NCBI RefSeq assembly: GCF_005860795.2
Contig: NZ_CP058350.1
Location: 1,456,501-1,520,500, forward strand
Direction: 5' to 3'
Length of the DNA: 64,000 nt
DNA from: Peteryoungia desertarenae
GTDB taxonomy: Bacteria > Pseudomonadota > Alphaproteobacteria > Rhizobiales > Rhizobiaceae
Below are positions 1 through 6,808 of the stretch, one piece after another. The notes beneath the pieces are model-generated. The model did no database searches. It saw nothing but the letters and a program-made list of their open reading frames with translations, and had not been told where the DNA came from. The first letter of the stretch is position 1. Each line of letters begins with the position of its first letter. The position numbers were made by a program, and so were the translations under genes.

Positions 1-292
1 GTCCCTGCGCAAGCTGCTTTTCCAGCGCCTCGACCCGTTTTTCCAGTCGGCTCAACTCCTCGTCATAAGCGGCGCGCTCATCTGCGGCCATGCGGCATGC
101 AAGGTTTCCGCCGCTTTCTGTGCAAAGCGCCATGGCGCCCGTCTGGCGGTCGAGCCGGATGACACCGCTCTCCGTCCGTTCTAGGGTAAAACGTGGTTCA
201 GCCCCCTCCTGGGCCTGCACGAGGGGTGTCCCGAGAACAATCCCCGCCACAATACTGCCTGCAAGAAGGCTCCTAAGCTTGATCATCGCCAT
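1..292 (-). CDS. Secreted coiled-coil hypothetical protein (partial, runs off left edge)
   Basis: Read on the minus strand, an open frame starts at ATG 292 and continues past the left edge, so only about 97 N-terminal residues are visible. An AAGGAGAG ribosome site lies just upstream. Residues 1-25 look like a signal peptide (KLRSLLAGSIVAGIVLGTPL, then a VQAQ cleavage area). The mature part has two cysteines near residues 57 and 65, then a charged heptad-like stretch (LSRLEKRVEALEKQLAQG) typical of a coiled coil. A second ATG at 286 is also possible. I infer a periplasmic or exported protein; no function is recognised. Confidence 0.65.
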   Translation of the reverse strand, partial: MAMIKLRSLLAGSIVAGIVLGTPLVQAQEGAEPRFTLERTESGVIRLDRQTGAMALCTESGGNLACRMAADERAAYDEELSRLEKRVEALEKQLAQG

Positions 293-426
293 TGCTCTCT
301 CCTTCTCAAGGGTTTTTCTACCTGGTGAAACGGTCAGGCGTCGGGCCGTAGACATTCCCGCCGCTTTGCGGCAAACCCCTCTCGGTCCAGATTGGTTCAG
401 CGACCGAACATCTTCATAAGGGGTAA

Positions 427-780
427 GTGACGTTGGAAAAGGTCATATACAAGATCGTTTCGCAGGAATTGTGGCAGAGCGCCAGGAACGCGGGTGTCTT
501 CACCGGTGCCGCGATCGATCTGAAGGACGGCTACATCCATTTCTCAACCGCTGCCCAGGCTATCGAGACGGCGCGGCTGCATTTTGCCGGCCAGACGGAT
601 CTCCTCCTCGTTGCCGTTGATGCCGCTTCCCTTGGCGATGCCCTTCTGTTTGAAGCCTCCCGCGGTGGCGCTCTCTTTCCCCATCTTCATGCGAACCTTC
701 CGATGGACAGTGTGATCTGGGAAAAGCCCCTGCCGCTCGACGAAACTGGACTGCATATCTTCCCGGAGATGTCCGAATGA
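427..780 (+). CDS. DUF952 domain-containing protein
   Basis: 117-residue protein starting at GTG 427, with an AAGGGG ribosome site about 6 bases upstream. The sequence has the DUF952 pattern almost end to end: YKI near the N-terminus, DGYIHFSTAAQ around residues 34-44, HFAGQTDLLL, a conserved SRGG, and FPHLHANL. The family is small, cytoplasmic and of unknown biochemical role. Its stop overlaps the pyrD start (ATGA), so the two genes are probably co-transcribed and translationally coupled; DUF952-pyrD is a pairing I recall from rhizobia. Confidence 0.88.
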   Translation: MTLEKVIYKIVSQELWQSARNAGVFTGAAIDLKDGYIHFSTAAQAIETARLHFAGQTDLLLVAVDAASLGDALLFEASRGGALFPHLHANLPMDSVIWEKPLPLDETGLHIFPEMSE

Positions 781-1868
781 TCGACCGTCTCGCATTGCTT
801 GCCCGTCGCGGCCTATTTCTGTTCGACGCGGAAACCGCCCATGGACTTTCGATCAAGGCGCTGAAATCCGGCCTCATGCCGGCATGCAGCCTGAAGCCTG
901 ATGCTCGCCTTTCGCAGACGGTCGCAGGTCTCGTTTTCCCCAATCCGCTTGGCATGGCCGCAGGCTATGACAAGAATGCCGAGGTCCCCGACGCACTCCT
1001 GTCGCTCGGCTTCGGTTTTGCCGAAGTCGGCACACTGACGCCCAAGCCGCAGGCGGGCAATCCGAAGCCGCGCATCTTCCGCCTTGAAAACGATATGGCC
1101 GTTATCAATCGTCTCGGCTTCAACAATGGCGGTCATGATGCAGCCTTTGAGCGCCTGTCGGCCCGCGCCGGAAAGCCGGGTCTGGTTGGCGTGAATATTG
1201 GAGCCAACAAGGACAGCGAGGACCGCATTGCCGATTATGTGCTGGGCATCCGTCGTTTCTACCCGCTTGCCTCCTATTTCACCGCGAATATCTCCTCACC
1301 CAACACGCCGGGTCTGCGTGATCTGCAGGCCAAGGATAGCCTTTCAGCGCTTCTCGCCGCCGTCCTCGCGGCCCGTGCGCAGGAGGAAGGTCGTACCGGA
1401 CGCCGCGTCCCGGTCTTTCTCAAGATTGCGCCGGATCTGACGGAAGAAGGCATGGATGATATCGCCGAGGTGGTGCTGGCTCATGACCTCGATGGCCTGA
1501 TCGTCTCCAACACCACGCTTTCCCGTGATGGTCTGAGCGATCCGAAGCTTGCAAAGGAAGCCGGCGGCCTCTCCGGCAAGCCGCTGTTTGACAAATCGAC
1601 CGCCGTCCTTGCCCGCATGCGAAAGCGCGTGGGACCGGACCTCCCGATCATTGGTGTCGGCGGCGTGTCATCTGCCGAAACGGCGCTTGAAAAGATCAGC
1701 GCCGGAGCCGATCTGGTGCAGCTCTATTCCTGCATGGTCTATCAGGGCCCCGGCATGCCCGCAGAACTGCTGCGCGGCCTGTCGAGGCTTCTTGACCGCG
1801 AGCAGGTTGCCAATATCAGGGAGCTGCGTGACAGCCGGCTCAATCACTGGCTTGCAGCAAAGGTCTGA
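777..1868 (+). CDS. pyrD: Dihydroorotate dehydrogenase (quinone), class 2
   Basis: Oxidises dihydroorotate to orotate in pyrimidine synthesis and passes electrons to quinone at the inner membrane. 363 residues is normal for class 2. Visible motifs: GMAAGYDKNAEV (FMN-binding loop, about residues 60-71), INRLGFNNGG, NISSPNTPGLRDLQ with the class-2 catalytic serine, FLKIAPDL, VSNTTL, and the C-terminal phosphate-binding GVGGVSS and LVQLYSCMVYQGP. The N-terminal helical extension expected of the membrane-associated class is present. It overlaps DUF952 by 4 bases, and its 3' end overlaps the convergent MATE gene by 25 bases. Confidence 0.97.
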   Translation: MIDRLALLARRGLFLFDAETAHGLSIKALKSGLMPACSLKPDARLSQTVAGLVFPNPLGMAAGYDKNAEVPDALLSLGFGFAEVGTLTPKPQAGNPKPRIFRLENDMAVINRLGFNNGGHDAAFERLSARAGKPGLVGVNIGANKDSEDRIADYVLGIRRFYPLASYFTANISSPNTPGLRDLQAKDSLSALLAAVLAARAQEEGRTGRRVPVFLKIAPDLTEEGMDDIAEVVLAHDLDGLIVSNTTLSRDGLSDPKLAKEAGGLSGKPLFDKSTAVLARMRKRVGPDLPIIGVGGVSSAETALEKISAGADLVQLYSCMVYQGPGMPAELLRGLSRLLDREQVANIRELRDSRLNHWLAAKV

Positions 1869-3187
1869 TCGGTCATCCGCCTCAGTCTGGTTGCAAGTGT
1901 GACACCGCGCATCGCCAGAAACAGGTTCATGCCGGCCCAGAGCCCGTGATTGCCGAAGGCTGGCACGAGAACGAGAAGCGACAGGGCAAAGCTGGCAAGC
2001 GAGATGAGCATCATATTGCGCATCTCGCGTGACCAGGTAGCGCCGATGAAGACCCCATCCATCTGGAAGGCGAGTGCGCCGGTTAAGCCTGTGGCAGCCG
2101 CCCATGGCAGGAAGTCTCGCCCGATGGCCCGCACCGTCTCTGCCGTCGTCATCACATCGATCAACATTCCACCAAACAGCAGGAAGAAGATCGCGCAGCC
2201 CCCTCCAAGCGCGAACGACCAGACCATGGTCAGCCGCACCGCCCGGTCAAAGGCCGGTCGATAGGCGGAGCCAACGGCGCGCCCGGCAATCTGTTCAGCC
2301 GCCGTTGCCATGCCGTCGAGAAAGAAGGAGGCGATCAGGAACAGGTTCATCAGCAGGGCATTGGCGGCAAGCTGCTCGGCCCCGAAGCTGGCGCCGACGC
2401 GGGTCATGATGGCAAAGGCCGTCACCAGTGCCAGCGACCGGATCATGATGTCGCGATTGATCGCCAGGAGCGCCATCATCTTCTGCCGCTCCAGCAGCAG
2501 AGGAAGGGCAGGGCGTTCACTGCCTCGAAAACTTCTGAGCACATAGAAGAGGCCGAAAACGAAGGCGACGCTCTCGCCGATCACCGTTCCCCAGGCGACA
2601 CCGGCAATGCCGAGATCAAGCCCTATGCCGAGCCAGATCGACATGACGATATTGGTGCCGTTCAGCAGGATCTGCAGGCCAAGCCCCACAGTTCCGCGCC
2701 CGCGTCCAAGGATAGAACCCAGCAGTGTGAAGTTCGCCAAGGTCAGGGGCGCCGCCAGCACGCGAATGGTGAAATAGGTTGAGGCCGCAGCGGCAACCTC
2801 ACCCTCCACACCCATTGCGAAAAGACCGGCTGGCAGAAGCAGCGGCGACAGAAGGAGAACAAGGAAGCCGAGACCCAATGAGAGGATGAAGGATCGCCAG
2901 AAAACGGCCTGCTGTTCGAAGAGGTCGTCACGGCCAAGCGCCTGCGCTGTCAGCGCCGTGGTCGACGCGCGAACGAAGCCGGTCGCCGAAAAGATCAGAT
3001 CGAAGAAGACGGCAGCAATGGCCAGCCCCGCCAGCGCTTCTGCCGATCCCGTGCGTCCGACGACGGCGGTATCCGTCAAGCCGAGAAGCGGCGTCGTCAC
3101 GAAGGCAAGCGTCATCGGAACGGCGATCGCAAGCACCGATCGATGCGTCACCGCAAAGGGACGCGACTTTGAAGCGGCAATCTGCAT
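1844..3187 (-). CDS. MATE family efflux transporter
   Basis: Multidrug and toxin extrusion transporter, a cation-coupled exporter of the inner membrane. From the chosen ATG at 3187 the protein is 447 residues with about twelve hydrophobic segments in two repeated halves; the early segment VPMTLAFVTTPLLGLTDTAVVGRTG is typical of DinF-like MATE proteins. An upstream ATG at 3277 would overlap the preceding CAP gene by 55 bases and adds a non-hydrophobic leader, so 3187 is preferred. It follows the CAP-domain gene after 35 bases and probably shares its transcript. Substrate cannot be told. Confidence 0.9.
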   Translation of the reverse strand: MQIAASKSRPFAVTHRSVLAIAVPMTLAFVTTPLLGLTDTAVVGRTGSAEALAGLAIAAVFFDLIFSATGFVRASTTALTAQALGRDDLFEQQAVFWRSFILSLGLGFLVLLLSPLLLPAGLFAMGVEGEVAAAASTYFTIRVLAAPLTLANFTLLGSILGRGRGTVGLGLQILLNGTNIVMSIWLGIGLDLGIAGVAWGTVIGESVAFVFGLFYVLRSFRGSERPALPLLLERQKMMALLAINRDIMIRSLALVTAFAIMTRVGASFGAEQLAANALLMNLFLIASFFLDGMATAAEQIAGRAVGSAYRPAFDRAVRLTMVWSFALGGGCAIFFLLFGGMLIDVMTTAETVRAIGRDFLPWAAATGLTGALAFQMDGVFIGATWSREMRNMMLISLASFALSLLVLVPAFGNHGLWAGMNLFLAMRGVTLATRLRRMTDQTFAASQ

Positions 3188-3222
3188 GGGGCACTCCGGG
3201 CAGGACCGGAGCGGAGAATCGC

Positions 3223-3726
3223 TCAGGCCGACAGGATCATGGCCCAATAGGGACGGTTTGCGGAAGCGGAATCCCATGCGACGGCAACGCCAAGCCCCCG
3301 AAAATTGCCGAGCATGTTGTCCAGGTGCCGCCGCGAGTCGATCCAGGACTGTACGGCACGCCCGACACTGTCCTGCCCGGCTGCAATGTTCTCGGCCGCC
3401 GGCAGCGGCACGTCATGGCCCTTCATCCGCTCCAGGAAACTGTCGTTGAAACCGATCAGATGCTTCATTTCGCCCGCGCGGGCCATGCGTTCCGCCTGGG
3501 CAATCGCTGCCTTCTCCGCCGCCCGGTTGCGTTCCAGATCGACGAGGCCCTGTTCTGCCCGAATACGGTTGACCATCGGCAGCGCCGCATCTGTTTCGGC
3601 ACGCGACGAACCGTCATGCGGCGACAGGAAGTCGATCGAGCGGCAGCCTGATAGCGTCAGGACGAGGCTCGAGCCTGCAAGCATCAGGACATGTCTGCGG
3701 GTCTGATCGGGAAACTTTGAAGCCAT
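3223..3726 (-). CDS. CAP-domain (SCP/PR1-like) lipoprotein
   Basis: 167 residues from ATG 3726. The N-terminus carries a twin-arginine-like pair (TRR), a hydrophobic stretch LMLAGSSLVLTL and a lipobox ending SGC, so the product is probably an exported lipoprotein. The rest matches the CAP/SCP family seen in bacteria (VNRIRAEQGL, a run of A/E/K helix, MARAGEMKHL, AAENIAAGQ, AVQSWIDSRRHLDNML, GVAVAWD). CAP proteins are extracytoplasmic with varied roles. Genes on both sides are on the same strand: the upstream small membrane-protein gene ends 1 base before this start, so an operon is likely. Confidence 0.85.
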   Translation of the reverse strand: MASKFPDQTRRHVLMLAGSSLVLTLSGCRSIDFLSPHDGSSRAETDAALPMVNRIRAEQGLVDLERNRAAEKAAIAQAERMARAGEMKHLIGFNDSFLERMKGHDVPLPAAENIAAGQDSVGRAVQSWIDSRRHLDNMLGNFRGLGVAVAWDSASANRPYWAMILSA

Positions 3727-3727
3727 C

Positions 3728-3994
3728 TCACTTACGGGATGCAAACAGTCGAAGCACGATAAACAGCGGAACAACGACCGTTGCGCCGATCACCAGATAC
3801 TGACCTACTTTTCCAAGTGCCTCGAAGCCCGTGTACCAAAGGTCGAGGAAGAAGAAGCGGATACCATCCACCAGATCCATCGGGTCCAGTCCGAAAATCG
3901 ACATGACGAAACCGACAATCAGAGACACGACGATCAGCTTGACGATCGTACGGGCAGGGGTGTCTCCGAGGAATCGATTGACGCTATCGGACAT
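3728..3994 (-). CDS. Small two-helix membrane protein (DUF6460-like)
   Basis: 88 residues from ATG 3994, chosen because an AGGAG ribosome site lies about 6 bases upstream and the longer frame gives an atypical cysteine-rich leader. Two hydrophobic segments are visible: IVKLIVVSLIVGFVMSIFGL (about residues 17-36) and YLVIGATVVVPLFIVLRLF (about 66-84), separated by an aromatic stretch. It resembles the small rhizobial DUF6460 proteins from memory; function unknown. First gene of the apparent operon with the CAP lipoprotein and the MATE transporter. Confidence 0.72.
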   Translation of the reverse strand: MSDSVNRFLGDTPARTIVKLIVVSLIVGFVMSIFGLDPMDLVDGIRFFFLDLWYTGFEALGKVGQYLVIGATVVVPLFIVLRLFASRK

Positions 3995-4221
3995 GGGTTT
4001 CTCCTGTTCAGTCCCGAAAACATATGGGGAATCAGGGCCGGCTCCGCAAGCCGCCGGGCCTCTTTGAAAATAGGACTTGAGTTTTTTCAAGGCATCGGTC
4101 AAGACCGCGCGCCCTCCACAGCATGCCGGGCAATGGCGAGACCCGCACACTCGCTCGCAATGCTGGTGACAGAACCCGCGTCTTCGCAGTCCGGAGCGGA
4201 CGAAGATGCAAGGTCTTGCCT

Positions 4222-5163
4222 ATGCCACCAACCCAGTTTTTCTCGGGCGATATGATCGCCGACCGCCGCGCTGATTATGCCCGTATGCTTGCTGAAGGTG
4301 GCGATCCGGTCGCAGCCGTCGAACTGATGGAACAGGCTCTGGAACTGGTGCCCGACTGGGCAGCCGGCTGGCTGCGGCTTGCCGATTATGCTGAAAGGAG
4401 TGGTCAGCCAGCCAAGGCCGTTCCGGCGCTGGAGAGGGTCCTTATGCTTGATCCGGAGGATATCTTTGGCGCTTCGCTGAAACTCGCTGTTCTGGGTGCC
4501 GCTGAGACGCCGGACAGCCCGCCGATCCGGTATGTCGAAGCCTTGTTCGACGAGTTCGCCGAGCGCTTCGATGAAACCCTTGTTGACCGGCTCGATTACG
4601 TGGTTCCTCAGGAACTGACAGCCTTGATCCTTGATCATGCCGCGTCCCGTTCCTTCGCTTGCGCTGTCGATCTCGGCTGCGGGACCGGTCTGCTTGGACA
4701 GGAGATCCGCGCCAAGGTTACCCGTCTGGAGGGCTTCGACCTGTCGGCCAACATGCTCTCCAAAGCGGAGGAAAAGGGTTTCTATCACCACCTCGCCAGA
4801 GCCGACCTTTCGCTTGATCTTGCCGCCTCCGGTCTTTTCGAGGACGGGCTTGTGCCGGGGCGGGCTGATCTGGTGACGGCAGCCGACGTGCTGATGTATC
4901 TCGGTGATCTCTCCGCTCCCTTTGCCCTGGCCTCGGCCCTTGCAGCACCTGGCGCCTTTTTCGCTTTTTCCGTGGAGGACGCCGCCGCTGATGATGGCTT
5001 CGTGCTGCGTCCATCTCTGCGTTTTGCCCATTCCGAGATCTATGTTCGGGACCAGCTCTCGGCCCATGGCTTCACGGTCATCGATGTCCGGCGCACGACC
5101 ATTCGCATGGATGCCGGAGAACCGGTCTTCGGCATCCTGTTTCTTGCCGAAAGACCGGCTTGA
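4222..5163 (+). CDS. TPR-containing SAM-dependent methyltransferase
   Basis: 313 residues from ATG 4222; an upstream in-frame ATG at 4123 adds an arginine-rich leader and is not preferred. Residues about 10-95 form TPR-like helices (ADYARMLAEGGDPVAAVELMEQALELVP, then AWRL-type repeats ending ALERVLMLDPED). Residues about 140-250 form a class I methyltransferase fold: AVDLGCGTGLLGQ is the SAM-binding motif I, with GFDLSANML as motif II and LVTAADVLMYLGDL further on. The substrate is unknown; the family is often annotated only as methyltransferase with TPR repeat. It is divergent from the DUF6460-like gene. Confidence 0.85.
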   Translation: MPPTQFFSGDMIADRRADYARMLAEGGDPVAAVELMEQALELVPDWAAGWLRLADYAERSGQPAKAVPALERVLMLDPEDIFGASLKLAVLGAAETPDSPPIRYVEALFDEFAERFDETLVDRLDYVVPQELTALILDHAASRSFACAVDLGCGTGLLGQEIRAKVTRLEGFDLSANMLSKAEEKGFYHHLARADLSLDLAASGLFEDGLVPGRADLVTAADVLMYLGDLSAPFALASALAAPGAFFAFSVEDAAADDGFVLRPSLRFAHSEIYVRDQLSAHGFTVIDVRRTTIRMDAGEPVFGILFLAERPA

Positions 5164-5190
5164 TCAGCAGTTTTGTTGCGAAGTTTTCGA

Positions 5191-5211
5191 TAGGTCAGCT
5201 TTGTTGACCTA
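5191..5211. promoter_or_regulatory. Perfect inverted repeat upstream of the YitT gene
   Basis: TAGGTCA and TGACCTA form a perfect 7-base inverted repeat with a 7-base spacer, about 75 bases before the YitT start. Its size and position fit a dimeric repressor operator. A weak terminator for the upstream methyltransferase is less likely because no T-run follows. Confidence 0.35.
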
Positions 5212-5285
5212 AACCCCTTGTTTCGCGCAGATTCTGCGATACCTTGCACTCGGGAGGTGCAGGTTTCGGTTCGTGAGAGTGAACA

Positions 5286-5939
5286 ATGGCGCATTTGATG
5301 AGAGCGCATCTCAGCAGCATGCTGAGCATCTGGAATTCCAATCCCGCCCGCCACACACCGGCTGAAGATGTCCAGGGCCTCGTCGCAGGCAGTCTGATTG
5401 CCGCATTGGGCCTCTACTTTCTTGCCCAGGTTGGACTTTTGACCGGCGGCATGGCTGGCCTCGCTTTCGTCCTGCATTACTGGAGCGGCTGGAGCTTCGG
5501 TCTCCTCTTCTTCCTGCTCAATCTGCCCTTTTACATTCTGTCGCTGCGCAGGGTTGGCCTCGATTTCACCCTCAAGACTTTCGCTGCCGTGGCGCTTACC
5601 TCTTTTGTCGTCGAGATCGAAAGCCAGTTCCTGGTGATCGAGCGTATCGAGCCGATCTGGGCCGCCATCCTTGGCGGTCTGCTGCTTGGGTTTGGCCTGC
5701 TTGCGCTTTACCGCCACCGCGCCAGCTTGGGTGGCCTTGGCATTCTTGCCGTCTATATTCAGGACCGCTTCGGCATCCGCGCCGGCCTTGTCCAGCTCGC
5801 CTTCGACCTCTGCGTTATGGCGCTGGCCCTCGCCGTGGTCAGCCCCATGGTGGTCGTCTATTCTGTCATCGGAGCCGTGGTGCTGAACCTCTTCCTCGCG
5901 ATAAACCACAGGTCGGATCGCTATATCGCGTTGAAGTAG
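5286..5939 (+). CDS. YitT family membrane protein
   Basis: 217 residues with about five or six hydrophobic segments: LVAGSLIAALGLYFLAQVGL (about 36-55), GLAFVLHYWSGWSFGLLFFLLNLPFYIL, AAILGGLLLGFGLLAL, LVQLAFDLCVMALALAVV, and YSVIGAVVLNLFLAI. The motif LLTGGMAGLAFVLHY near residue 55 is characteristic of the YitT/DUF161 family of inner-membrane proteins, whose transported substrate is not established. The gene stands alone and converges with the toxin gene downstream (3-base gap). A palindrome upstream suggests regulation. Confidence 0.86.
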   Translation: MAHLMRAHLSSMLSIWNSNPARHTPAEDVQGLVAGSLIAALGLYFLAQVGLLTGGMAGLAFVLHYWSGWSFGLLFFLLNLPFYILSLRRVGLDFTLKTFAAVALTSFVVEIESQFLVIERIEPIWAAILGGLLLGFGLLALYRHRASLGGLGILAVYIQDRFGIRAGLVQLAFDLCVMALALAVVSPMVVVYSVIGAVVLNLFLAINHRSDRYIALK

Positions 5940-5942
5940 CTT

Positions 5943-6395
5943 TTACTGATCGCGCTTGGTCAGCGCCAATTGTCGAAGGCGATAGCTCTCGGCGAAGTGC
6001 TGCTTGACCTCTTCAAACCAGTCTTTCGGCAAGGCACCAAGCACGCATGTGTTTTCGACAAGCGGTCTTCTGGAAATCCATTGGGCTGGTCTGAGATCCG
6101 GTCCTGGCCAGACGAAAAGGTTCAGTTCGTCGGTGTAGATCCACTGTGGCCTGTCATCGAGGCCGAGGTGGCGACACAATTTGGCTGGCACACGCAGTGC
6201 TCGTCGCCCCTCCGGCGGAACCATGTGTGAAATCCCGAGTGCGTAAACAAGCGTTGCGCCAAATTCATCCGTCTTGGCCAATAGAAGTGCCGTAGGATAA
6301 GTCTTCTCTCCATCGGCTCGATATCGCGCCTTGCTGGACCAGAGATATTCATAGGCAATCACATGCCCGATCGGAGGTTCGGATGGGATCTTCAT
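5943..6395 (-). CDS. PemK/MazF-like toxin of a type II toxin-antitoxin pair
   Basis: 150 residues. The N-terminal PIGHVIAYEYLWSSK and the conserved LGLDDRPQW (77-85) and FVWPGPDLRP (94-103) match my memory of the PemK-like growth-inhibitor proteins of rhizobia, which share the MazF/PemK fold and are expected to act as ribonucleases. The context agrees: it lies 12 bases downstream of a Phd/YefM-type antitoxin on the same strand. The pairing of a Phd antitoxin with a MazF-fold toxin is a mixed combination. Ribonuclease activity is inferred from family, not from an identified active site. Confidence 0.68.
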   Translation of the reverse strand: MKIPSEPPIGHVIAYEYLWSSKARYRADGEKTYPTALLLAKTDEFGATLVYALGISHMVPPEGRRALRVPAKLCRHLGLDDRPQWIYTDELNLFVWPGPDLRPAQWISRRPLVENTCVLGALPKDWFEEVKQHFAESYRLRQLALTKRDQ

Positions 6396-6407
6396 CCAAG
6401 CGTGCCA

Positions 6408-6686
6408 CTAGTCGTGAGGCTTCGGCATATCGTCCGGAATGTCTTTCAACTCATAAAGCTGATCTGTTGCGACCTCAGCCTTGGCAATCGCTTCCAGCTC
6501 ACCGATTCCAAGTTGCTCGACTGGCATTGAAACCCTGAACCTCTCCCACAATTGTTGAAACATCTCTGCCGAGACCAGATAGGCCGTCGGTCTGCCATAG
6601 CGCGTGATTTCGACCGGACCTTGATAGATCCGCTCATGCCACTCGCCAAAATTCTTCTGGAATTCCGATGCAGGTACACTTGCCAT
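6408..6686 (-). CDS. Phd/YefM family antitoxin
   Basis: 92 residues from ATG 6686, with a GGGAGA ribosome site upstream. The first half is classic Phd/YefM: VPASEFQKNFGEWHERIYQGPVEIT followed by YGRPTAYLVSAEMFQQL, which forms the DNA-binding dimerisation domain. The C-terminal 40 residues are acidic and probably disordered, the part that would cap the toxin. First gene of the two-gene toxin-antitoxin operon; a perfect palindrome immediately upstream is a likely autoregulatory operator. Confidence 0.88.
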   Translation of the reverse strand: MASVPASEFQKNFGEWHERIYQGPVEITRYGRPTAYLVSAEMFQQLWERFRVSMPVEQLGIGELEAIAKAEVATDQLYELKDIPDDMPKPHD

Positions 6687-6698
6687 CAGTGTCTCCCT

Positions 6699-6715
6699 TT
6701 CCGTAACTTACGGAA
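6699..6715. promoter_or_regulatory. Palindromic operator upstream of the Phd antitoxin
   Basis: TTCCGTAA, one central C, then TTACGGAA: a perfect 8-base inverted repeat 12 bases upstream of the antitoxin start. Phd/YefM antitoxins repress their own operons by binding such palindromes over the promoter. It also sits only a few bases from one possible start of the divergent helicase gene. Confidence 0.6.
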
Positions 6716-6808
6716 CATAACATGGCTGAGCGGTTGTCTCAATCTAACCCTTCAGGGAAGCATTCCCATGCCCCTTCTCTTTCCGGCTCCATCAACTACC
6801 TTTGCCGG

